DNA from: Salvelinus alpinus
Taxonomy: Eukaryota > Chordata > Actinopteri > Salmoniformes > Salmonidae
Assembly: GCF_045679555.1 (NCBI RefSeq)
Contig: NC_092099.1
Coordinates: forward strand, 11,392,076-11,456,075
Direction: 5' to 3'
Length of the DNA stretch: 64,000 nt
This document shows positions 36,101 through 48,100 of the stretch, in pieces. The notes under the pieces were generated by a model. The model saw only the letters and a program-made list of their open reading frames with translations, made no database searches and was not told where the DNA came from. A program made the position numbers and the translations under genes. The stretch's first letter is position 1, and each line of letters opens with the position of its first letter.

Positions 36101-39100
36101 TCCATACAACTTATTATGTGACTTGTTAAGCACATTTGTACTCTTGAATTTATTTAGGCTTGCCATAACAAAGGGGTTGAATACTTATTGACTCAAGACA
36201 TTTCAGCTTTTAATTTTTACTTAATTTGTAATTCCACTTTGACATTATGGGGTATTGCGTGTACGTCAGTGACCCCAAAAATCTAAATTTAATCAATTTT
36301 AAATTCAGGCTCAAGCACAACAAAATGTGGAAAAAGTCAAGGAGTGTGAATACTTTCTGAAGGCACTGTATATTCATTTGTGGAAGTCCATCATCCATTG
36401 CGTATTATATGTTACGAATTGGAATTTGTTGTGGCTAACATTAACTAGACTAGGTGTTAAGGGTTAAGGTTCAGTTAAAGGGTTATGGTTAGGAGTTAGG
36501 TTAAAGGGTTGGGGAAGGGTTAGCTAACATGCGAAGTAGTTGCAAAGTAGATAAAAAAAATAGTAAGTAGTTGAAAAGTTGCTAGAATTGTCCATGATGA
36601 GTTTCGAACGCTCAAACTTTTGGTTGCTGCACATTCGTGTTATACCCTCGACCAACCACCTTTTTAGTTTTTGCATTAAGTAACCTTCTATCTTATGTAA
36701 CCACACCAAACGTAACATACAGTATCATACTGATTTGAGTATCTTTACTATGTTACGTTTAGTATATGAGACAAAACTGTACAGGAGGGCAGCTCCCCAG
36801 GAACAGAGTTGGAGATCAGATCTAGAACTTCTAACTAGAAACCTTATAGTCCATTTACCTAATGTTGATAGTGAACCGACAGTTGTTGACTACCGGGCTC
36901 TGATCGGGTCCTTTCAGAGTGATGTTGGGTTTGGGACGTCCACACACTTTACAGCACAAGACCACCGTCTCCCCAAATGCACACGTCACATCAGCTAGTG
37001 GTATCAGGAATTCTGGAGCCACTAAATACATTCACACACAGTGTCAACTAACCACACCACATTATTCTAACAGCAAATATACACTACATCCTAAATGGCA
37101 CACTATATAGAGCACTACTTTTGACCAGGGCCCATGGAGCTCTGGTCAAAAGTAGTGCACTATTAGGGAACTGGGTGACATGAGAGACAACCAGACTCAG
37201 GATCCATGACATATCAGTAATTAAGTGATTGATCTCACTCTTAAGCATTGAAATGCAGGTGCTTATGTTCTGATAGTTAATCATCTTACCTTCTTGTATA
37301 AAATTGGGGTTCATTATCTGCAAAGAAAAGGTACGGCCGTTAGGCAATATGAATGAACTAATGTTCTTGTTTGGAATATGCACCGTTTTGCTTATTCAAA
37401 ATGAAACAAATGAAAAGTGAATACATACATACCTCAGAGAGTTCTGTACTAGGGCATCGTACCCCACATTTATTTGTGACATTTTAGGCATACTATGCCT
37501 TTAAAAATCTTCAAAACCCATTTGAACGAAACCCATAATAGAAATATTGTTCGCAATAAAAAAACAGCATGGGATGCAAAAGAAGATAGGTCAGGAGTAG
37601 TAACATGCTTCAAGGGGTTTGTTGAGAGGCTTTTTTCACATTCATGAACCTATTCCAAGGTAGGAACACTAGGTTGCAGTAATGCTCCATGGAAACCACA
37701 CTGCTACACAAGAAGAGAACGTGTGGATGCTTGAGATCAGACAAGTGGCACATGCAGCACCTACTTAATATCACTTAAACTGGTTTAGGGATATAATGAC
37801 ATGTAATAGGAACAATTGTATTGAAAATCAAAAAGGGTGGACATCTTTACGACACACCTGCTGATAGGTCAAGTCTGTTAAAGGCAAAGGAGGATGCTTT
37901 TCCAATACAATGACCACGAACTGGAGCTGAGGAGGAACTAGAGCATTTTCAATAGTAGTATGTGCCATTTTAGCAACTTACTGTTGGTTGTGCGTGTATC
38001 TATTTTTAATATGGGTTGCCCCTGAAGGAATTGAACCAGACATGCTCTACCAACTGAGCCACACAGCACAAGCTTTAGAGGGGAGCAAGCTGGTTTAGTT
38101 TATTAGGATCCCAATTAGTTGTTGCTCATGCAGCAGCTACTGTTCCTGGGGGTCCACAGGCTGTAGAGGAGTTACAATTATGCAGGTGAGCACAAGACGT
38201 TGAAAATACATATTTTCAACGTCTTTTCAACCAAAAAGACGCATTTTAAATGCTTTGCTCATTTTGCTCATGATTTGCTCATGTGTTTCAGGGGTGTAAT
38301 CACTAGGAACCAAACAGAGCCAAACGGAACAAAACAGTGAGTGACCTACCTGACTTTGTCCAATAGAAATTCTTGTTTTCGTTGAAAAACATCTTCCGTT
38401 TGGAGTAAACGGTTTCTGTTGCAATACGCATGACTAATGATTACACCCCAGGTGCTTATCTGATGTATTAATATTGTGCACCAATCAGTGGCTAATACAT
38501 TTACAAACTCCACCCATGGCCTCTGAGGCTGGATCCAGAAAATGCTATCAGATAAGGAGCAGGAACAAAAATTGGTTCCTGTTGGTTCCTGCTCAGGATA
38601 AAACCATACTTCTATGGGTACATTTTCAAAATGGCCACCAGTCCACCCATTGCATAACCATTGACTTGGATGGGAATGTCTGTTCTAGTGATTATATTTC
38701 TATGGATGAAACCTCTGTAGCTAGTGCAACAATATGTGGAACCTGGTGTTTTGGGAGAATGCTCCTGACCACAGTGGAAACCCCTAAGATGCTCTGTGTA
38801 GTTTCCTCTTGCTAATATGCAGACTTCCCTACGAGCAAAAGACGTTGAAAAGACGTTACAAATACGTATTTTTGGTAGAAAAATATGTTGAAAAGACATT
38901 TTCAACTTCTTGTGCTCACTGGGTTAGCTACAGAAACTCAACTGGGCAGCATGCATGACGGCAGATCAGCGTGTACTACTACCTCCATGCTAGTTTTGGG
39001 GAGTTCATCATCGCAATCTGACTCCTCTGAGCTGTTTGACTCCTGCGGTGTGGGATGAGAGAAAGCAAAATTAGAGAGGTTACAAAGGCCTGGGGTCCCC

Positions 39101-42100
39101 AAGCTAGAGGCATGGTCAGGGCACATATTCATAAAGTGTCTCAGAGTATGAGTGCTGATGTAGGATCTGTCCATACAATCTTATTCATTATGATCGAAAA
39201 GTCAAAACTGATACTAGCTCAGTCAGCACTTCCACTCAGAGAAGCTTTCTGAATGTGGGCTAAGGATTCTTTGTAGGCTATTATACAACGAGTGGGTCTA
39301 ATCCTGAATGCCGATTGGTTAAAACCGCATTACAGCTGGTGTCTATTCCACAAGTTACCACCGGACTAAATCTATGACTTAAAATGCCTATTTACTCTGT
39401 TCCATCTGACTGTGCAATCCACTGTTCCATCAGCCCAGCCAAGCAATTTACAAACCTGATCTCCACTATAAAAAGCATCTAGACATGATCTCACATTTCT
39501 TTTAGACTAACATTTAGTTATCAACAGCAGAGATTTGTATAAAACTTGCTGTCGGTTTCTCCGACATTTGCAACATTGTTTCAATATTCAACTTCAATCT
39601 CCAGCTGTCTCATAGTAATGAGCTCGTAATGAACGGGAGTCAGGACGAGACAGACAGGCAGCGTTTCTCAGCCAGTCGAAATCATGAATCGGCTGGCATT
39701 ATTTTTATGGATATATACAAAGAAATGTAAACTGAAAAAAGGTACAACAAAACGAAGTGCAGCTAGTTTGCAGTCTTTCCAGCTTCAGTTTGAAGTAATT
39801 GTGTTAGCTGTGTTGTTGGCTAGATCCTCTGAACAACAGTGTCCTGACGAGAGAGCACATTTTCTATGCCAGGCAAAATCTCGCCTCATTAGCTCATTGT
39901 TTTGGGTGTATACAAATATTGGACAGCTGGAGATCGAATTTGAATATTGAAACAATATCGGTCTGTCGGTCTGACAGCAAGGTTTACAAATAGCTACCTT
40001 GCTGTTATTCTAGCTGCACTTTTTGATGTGACTGTAAATTAGCTGTAGTTGTCTCCCTAGCAAGTAAGGGATGAGAATGTTGCCAGCCAGTATGGCAATG
40101 GAACATTTAGAACGAACGACTGGGTCGCGTCCATACTGTACATACAGAACAAAAAGACTGAACGACTGAACGTCTCTAGCAAACGAACTGATAGAACAAA
40201 CGAACGACCAGCCGGTTTGGGTAGCAATCCTAGATTTGTGTCAGGACTATGTCTTGTGGAAGTATGAAATAGTATGAATAAATTCTTCAAAGTAAAATTT
40301 TTTATGAAAATATGTCAATCATTATTTGAATATGTTGGTAACCTGTTGTATAAAAGTGATAATGCCAGAGAATAGGATATATTGGCACCCGTGCCAATAT
40401 ATTCTCCAAACACCAGCTTCTAGGGGCATTATCACTTAATTGTGTATGGGTTGTTGATATGGGATTTGTGCTTACTAGTAAATATAGTGCTAAAGACAGA
40501 GAATATGTATTGTGCTGAATTCCAAAGTCATCCCATAGCCCATACTCCCCAAGCATTCCTGTATATCTGAAAGGATTGGATACATACACCTACAGTGCAA
40601 GGTAACTAATTGTTTTATCTTGGATGGCCTATGGGGATAAGGGCTAGAGGTCCAATCCAGCATATAGTATGTGGGAAGGCTTGAATGTAAGAAAATAAAG
40701 AGTGAATCTGCAACGTAGAGTTGCTTGGGTATAACTGAGCCTATTGGAGGTAAATGTATCAATATATACATATTGGATGAGCTGGAAAATGTAGCTACAT
40801 TAAATCATAGACATTATAGAGCTGACACCATGCAACAAGATAATTAACAACACACTAAAGCAGACAAGTAATTCTATGTGTAGGTCTCTTTTTCAGTTAA
40901 TATTTGATGTTGGGAGTGTAGGGGTAGTGCCATAAATATTAAAACAACCCATGACGAGAACAAACTTGCAAGCAAACTTAGTGATTTTTTGAATGGTCAT
41001 AATTGTCAAATTAATATAATGTACTCTAACATGCTTAAGACGATAGCTGGATTGGCAGACTTAGCATAGCATCATTTGGAATTGATATGGGTTTACTTTG
41101 AAATGCACTGATACTGTATATTGATACAGAAAGATAATGTAATGTACAGTGCATTTGGAAAGTATTCAAACCCCTTGATTATTTCCACATTTTGTTACGT
41201 TACAGCCTTATTCTAAAATGTTTTAAATTGTTTTTTTTCTCATCAATCTACACACAACACCCCATAATGACAAAGCAAAAACAGGTTTTTAGAAATGTTT
41301 GCACAAAGAAATATAACATTTACATAAGTATTTCAGACCCTTTACTCAGTACTTTGTTGAAGCACCTTTGGCAGCGATTACAGCCTCGAGTCTTCTTGGG
41401 TATGATGCTACAATCTTGGCACACCTGTATTTGGGGAGTTTCTCAAATCTCTGTCAGGTTGGATTGGGAGCGTCGCTGCACAGCTTTTTTCAGGTCTATC
41501 CAGAGATGTTCGATCGGGTTTAAGTCTGGGCTCTGGCTGGGCCACTAAAGGACATTCAGAGACTTGTCCTGAAGCCACTCCTGCGTTATCTTGGATGTGT
41601 GCTTAGGGTCGTTGTCCTGTTGGAAGGTGAACCTTCGCCTCCAGTCTGAGGTCCTGAGCGCTCTTGAGCAGGTTTTCATCAAGGATCTCTGTACTTTGCT
41701 CCGTTCATCTTTCCCTCGATCCTGACTAGTCTCCCAGTCCCTGCTGCTGAAAAACATCCCCACAGCATGATGCTGCCACCACCATGCTTCACCGTAGGGA
41801 TGGTGCCAGGTTTCTTCCAGACATGATGTTTGGCATTCAGGCCAAAGAGTTCAATCTTGGTTTCATCAGACTAAAGAATCTTGTTTCTCATGGTCTGAGT
41901 CCTTTAGGTGCCTTTTGGCAAACTCCAAGTGTGCTGTCATGTGCCTTTTACTGAAGAGTGGACTCCGTCTGGCCACTCTACCATAAAGGCCTGATTGGTG
42001 GAGAGCTGCAGAGATGGGAGAACCTTCCAGACGGACAACCATCTCCACAGAGAAACTCTAGCTCTGTCAGAGTGACCATCTGGTTTATGGTCACCTCCCT

Positions 42101-45100
42101 GACCAAGGTCCTTCTCCCCCGATTGCTCAGTTTGACCGTTCAGCCAGCTGTAGGAAGAGTCTTGGTGGTTCCAAACTTCTTCCATTTAAGAATGATGGAT
42201 GCCACTGTGTTCTTGGGGACCTTCAATGCTGCAGAAATGTTTTGGTACCCTTCCCCAGATCTGTGCCTCAACACAATCCTGTCTCGAAGCTCTACGGACA
42301 ATTCCTTCGACCTCATGGCTTGGTTTTTGCTCTGACATGCACTGTCAACTGTGGGACCTTACAGTATATAGACAGGTGTGTGCCTTTCCAAATCATGTCC
42401 AATCAATTGAATTTACCAATCAAGTCGTAGAAACATCTCAAGGATGATCAATGGAAACAGGATGCACCTGAGCTCAATTTCGAGTCCCATAGCAAAGGGT
42501 CTGAATACTGAAGGTATGTTTTTTTTATATACATTTGCAAAGATTTCAAAAAAACAGTTTTTCGCTTTGTCCTTATGGGGTATTGTGTGTAGAGTGATGA
42601 TTCACTGTATAGTGAGATCCAGTTTCAGTGTGTTTCAATTTAACAGCCAAGTGAACAGCTTATAATACCGTCATGCTAAACCCATACTCTGGAATGAGGA
42701 CTTTCATTTAGGAGATAGCTTCATGGGTTCCAGGACATATGTTATCAAAATGGTGGTTTCACAGTGGTATTAATGTAAACAAAAGTTGTTAATTTGAACA
42801 AAAACCAAAGTTAGCTTAATCAAAACCAAAACTACCACAATTCACAGACAAGAAGTCACTTGACTCATTAGTGTCATGCATAAGGGGGAGTCAAACCAAA
42901 GTGAGAGCAGACAGTGCAGTTAGATTATCATGTTTAAGTGTTGGGAGATTATTAACATCACGGCACACAGGTGAGGGATTGGCAGCCAGGGTCATAGAAC
43001 TCCATCTCCGTTCGCCTGCTTACTCACTTCGACAGTGACCTTGGTGCCGAGAATCTCCTTGGGCTTACGGAGTCCATTCTCAACCTTTGCATCACCACCC
43101 TTGCCATTGATATCCTTTTCTGTCCGCTTTCTCGAGCGCAGGGTATTCCATGAAAGAGATTTCCTGTTGTGCCAAGAAATGTACCAGTCAAATCCAGGCT
43201 TATTCACAGTGAGGGGAGAGGAGGTGCAGGGGGGATTGAGTGGGGGCTAGCCAACTTTATTGAAAGAAAAGAAAATCAAAGAGTGAGATTGAGATCAAGA
43301 GAAAGCTAAAGAAAGAAAGAGAGACAGAAATGTACCTTCTTTGTAACAGAAAAAAAAGAAAAAAAAGCTAATGTTCATATTTGTATCACTGTATATTATA
43401 AATGTAGACACACAAGACGGACAAGCTTTTAAATGTGACTTCTCCATACGCTACCATACCTTGATTCTCTTACACCATAGTGGACAATTTGTGTCAAAGC
43501 AGCATAGTTTGTTGCGTCTGACCAACCATTCAATGGCTCTACTTTGTCATGAGATTTTCAATGATGCTGCTTTGTACACAACCAACTTTTGTCGAGGACC
43601 GGTGTGGTTAGTACAAAATTTAAATAAGACTACGTCAACAAAACGGGTAAAAATAAACAAATCATATAGAAAGTGAATAAAATGCTGTTGAAATACTCCT
43701 AACGTCTTCACTCCTTTATGTAGATCCCAGAAGTGGTGTTTGTGTTTTGTCAATGTATTTATACACCACCGGGACATATCCATGAGAATGATGATCACTT
43801 TAATAAAGCCCATGATTTAGAAACGGTCCATCAATGGGAAGAAATGGATGGCAAGCCACAATTAAACTAGATAGAGATCTTTACAAATGAAAATCAACAT
43901 TATAAAATAACTGGTAACTGATTTCACTATTCATTTTATCCTCAATGTGAGATAAGAATGGAATCTAGGTCTAATGCTGTAAGAGCAATGGTCAGCGGAG
44001 AAAGGTGCAGTTGGACTGCAGAGTTTAGCAATATTAACAATGTCACTGATATTCTTCTTACGCAAACAAGTTAAACTTGTTGCCTTGCAAATGCATGCTT
44101 ATGTCAACATTGTATTTTACATATTTAAAATGCATTTAAAATGTTTAGTTACACTACAAGTACAATGACTAACATTGTGACTATCATTATATTGCACAAC
44201 CTGCCTTCATTAATAATGGATTCTCTTAAATAGTGCAAAATACTTCATACAGGAATGTACTGAAGAGAGTGCATCAGTAACAAACCAAATTAACGTTTAC
44301 AGTAAACCGCCAACATATCTGATAATAACAAAATAAAAGTTCTAAAAATAAAATAAAAACACAATCTGTACAAATTGCCATAGACAATAACAAACTTTCT
44401 CCACTTTGAGAAATAGGCCTCAGTCCATCAGGCCTTTTTTCTTTTTTAAACGTGTAAAGAAAAAAACGATGTTAGAAACAGAAATAAAAGTCCAGACCAG
44501 TCATTGATGTAAGATTATCTCTGTGCGTCTTCTCTACGTGAAGCCATGATTCTCTAAAGTCCTTTAGCTCTTTTCAGAGAATTATTTAATAAGCTTTTAC
44601 ATATATTAACAACAAAAAAAGGGAGAAAACATGACCCCTGTGTAGTCCAACATTTCCGAGTTAGTTCCCATTAAGGGGGTTGGGGGTAGGGATTGGAGCA
44701 GACAACTTTCACCTCATCCAATCAGAGCAGCTCCGTGGGTGTGGTGGCAGGGCTTACGGGACACTTACTTGATGCTTGCGTCAGCAGCACTGTCTTTGAG
44801 CGTTTTAGTGAGGGGTCCCAGGATGTGGCCTGGGATCCAGCCCTCGGCTGCAGGAGACTGGCTGTTGGCAGACCGGTAAACTAGGTACATGTTCTGCTGG
44901 TTGGTGGCCATGATCTGCACCATCTCGCCCTGGATCACACAGATCTCATTCTCCTTCAGTGCACTGTAGTCCTGAGTCACCATCATTGTGGAGGACATGC
45001 CATTACATCCGCCGTCGTGCTGCTGGGGTGGGGAGGATGGGGAGGGGTGGGGAGGTACAGGAAGGAAGATGATTATATTATGACAGTGGAAATCACAGCA

Positions 45101-48100
45101 CTGATACAAACCTGTAAACACATTCAAATAACGATCCTTTCAAAAGGGCCTGAGTCATCACATACAGTACAGTACATCGAGTCAGTTCCTTAACTCTGAC
45201 TTCAGTTCTTCTTGTCAGCAAGTTTGAACACGTCGTCTCCTGCTGAAACGCAGTAAAACTAGGCCAGCCTTCAGAACTAATAATAGCCTGAATTCACACC
45301 TGCAATGTTCCAACCTCCTTAGTTCTGCAGTGCTAGAGTTCTGAGGGGGGGAGGGGGGTAACGCTAAGACCTGGGTGTGTCCTGGCAATTGGCATTGGAC
45401 AGAACTGAACTAGACTGGAGTGATCTGGACTGATGTGGTCTGGACTAGATTTAACTAGACTGGACTCACCCTGGTGGAGTCGTAGCTTTCGCTGTGTTTC
45501 GTGGGGTCGAAGCAGGGGCTACCGTTGGAGGTAGATAGCTCGAGAGGGGTGGGGGTCCGCCCCGGTCCCGCCAGGGGTGGCTTCTCTGCCCCCACAGAGG
45601 AGGAGGAGAGCGGCCTACTGTTGCAACTAGGGGGCCGGCTGCCCGATGGGTTTCTGGTGAGGGAGTGAGAACTACCCTTCTCCTTCTGGTACTCAATAGG
45701 AGACTGCAGGGCTGTGGAGATAGTCAATTGTTACACACACTAGTCAACGGCAGATAAGCCACATAATACCTGTGTATTCTGTGTCAGACAGATGAGGACC
45801 ATGATAGAGGTGAAAATGACATAGTATTACTCTGTGTTGAGGCTGTAGTTATGATTAAACAGGTTTTGATCAAGCTAGGGTTGCAAAATTCAAGTACATT
45901 TCCCAAATTTTTCAGGTTTTCCAGAATTCTTGGTTGGAAGATTACCTGAATCAGAAGTGAATGAGCATGAATTCTGGAATACTCCTACTTGGATTTCTTG
46001 AAATTCTTCTGGGAATCTTGGAAAAATTACTAGAATCTTGCAACCCTAGAGCTGGCTAATGACAGTAGAGGTGTTTGATGGCAAGCGGTACCGGAGTGCC
46101 AAGTCTAGGACAAAAAGGCTTCTCAACAGTTTTTACCCCCAAGCCATAAGACTCCTGAACAGGTAATCAAATGGCTACCCGGACTATTTGCATTGTGTGC
46201 CCCCCCTCCCCAACCCCTCTGTTTACGCTGCTGCTACTCTCTGTTCATCATATATGCATAGTCATTTTAACTATACATTCATGTACATACTACATCAATC
46301 AGCCTGACTAACCGGTGTCTGTATGTAGCCTCACTACTTTCATAGCCTCGCTACTGTATATAGCCTGTCTTTTTACTGTTGTTTTATTTCTTTACCTACC
46401 TATTGTTCACCTAATACCTTTTTTGCACTATTGGTTACAGCCTGTAAGTAAGCATTTCACTGTAAGGTCTACACCTGTTGTATTCGGTGCACGTGACAAA
46501 TACATTTTGATTTGATTTGTCAGACAGGATGTTCTCTCACCAGACAGGAAGTTGCTCTGGGCATCAAGGACCTGGCTGACATGTTGGACCCACACCTGCT
46601 TAATGTCCAGGTTGGCTGCCTGCAGGGTGAAGCGCTCAGCCGACCCTCGACACGACAGCACAAACTTACACGGGTCATTGTCCACATGCTCCTCCAAGCC
46701 CAGGTAGCTCACCTGTTACAATGAAACAAGCATGCTAACCCATCAATGCACAAATCATTATCAACGCAAAAATAGGAAATAGGAAATAGTTTTCAGGACA
46801 GCTCTATTAGGAGAAGGTACTGATCTAGGCCTTTTAATCATAATGAATAAGTGGGGTCAGCACTCTGAGACGCTTTGTGAATGTGGGCCCTGATCTTATT
46901 GATTGTGGTCGTGGTTGACGTTATTCACCTTGATGCTCTTCTTGAACTGGTAGCCCGGCGTGGACGAGCCCTTGCGGAGGAGCTCGCTGAAGATGACGAT
47001 CTGCTCAAACAGGAAGACCCTGCGCTCCTTGCTGCGCGACAGAACGCCCGTATCCTGCTCTGTCACGAAGAATGTTTCCTGCTGCAGCAGCTTACCCTGG
47101 CTGGTCAGCTTACCCTGGGGGACGGAACAGGAACACACACGTGCAAACACACACACACACGCACAGGTTCAGTTATGACTGGTAGGCCTGATCACCGACA
47201 ACGATGAAACAGCTTAATGGGAGGAGGTCATAGAACTGGCAATGTGGTGCCAGGACAACAACCTCTCCCTCAATGTGAGCAAGACAAAGGAGCTGATCGT
47301 GGACTACAGGAAAAGGCGGGCCAAAAAGGCGGGCCGAACAGGCCCCCATTAACATTGACGGGGCTGTAGAGGAGCGGGTCGAGAGTTTCAAGTTCCTTGG
47401 TGTCAACATCACTAACAAACTATCATGGTCCAAACACACCAAGACAGTTGTGAAGAGTGCACTACAACACATTTTCCCCCTCAGGAGACTGAAAAGATTT
47501 GGCATGGGTCCCCAGATCCTCAAAAAGTTATACAGCTGCACCATCGAGAGCATCCTGACGGGTTGCATCACCACCTGGTATGTTAACTGCTCAACATCTG
47601 ACCGTAAGGCGCTACAGATGGTAGTGCGCACGGCCCAGTACATCACTGGGGTCAAGCTTCCTGCCATCCAGGACCTATATAATAGGTGGTGTTAGAGGAA
47701 AGCCCATAATATTTAAGTCACCCAAGTCATAGACTGTTTTCTCTGTTCTCACACAGCAAGCGCCCCGGAGCGCCAAGTCTAGGACCAAAAGGCTCCTAAA
47801 TGACTCTACCCCCAAGCCATAAGACTGCTGAACAATTAATCAAATGGCCACCGGGCTATTTACATTGACCCCCCCCCCCCCCCATTTATTTTGTACACTG
47901 CTGCTACTCGCTCTTTATTATTTATGCATAGTCACTTTACCCCTAACAACATGTACATTACCTCAACCAACCTGCACCCCCGAACACTGACTCGGTACCC
48001 CTGTATATAGCCTCGTTATTGTTATTTTATTGTGTTAATTTTCATAATTCTTTTACTTTAGTTTATTTAATAAATATTTCCTTAACTCTTTTTGAACTGC

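Larger units (their letters stand above)
25285..36858 (-). other. KALRN: 11.6-kb KALRN intron splitting the Ig domain, filled with transposons
   Basis: This intron carries, from low to high coordinate, a MITE, a palindromic repeat, a Tc1 end, an LTR with leader, a TTAA-type element, a Sleeping Beauty-type Tc1, 3.9 kb of unassigned AT-rich DNA with a G run, a composite Tc1, an LTR fragment, a tRNA-Leu pseudogene and a Tc1 nested in a Tc1. No host exon was found in it. Confidence 0.85.
39043..43027 (-). other. KALRN: KALRN intron with foldback repeat and a Tc1
   Basis: No exon was found. It holds a foldback repeat (39537-39988), a diverged repeat near 40290-40440 and a Tc1 element (41145-42610). 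Confidence 0.7.
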
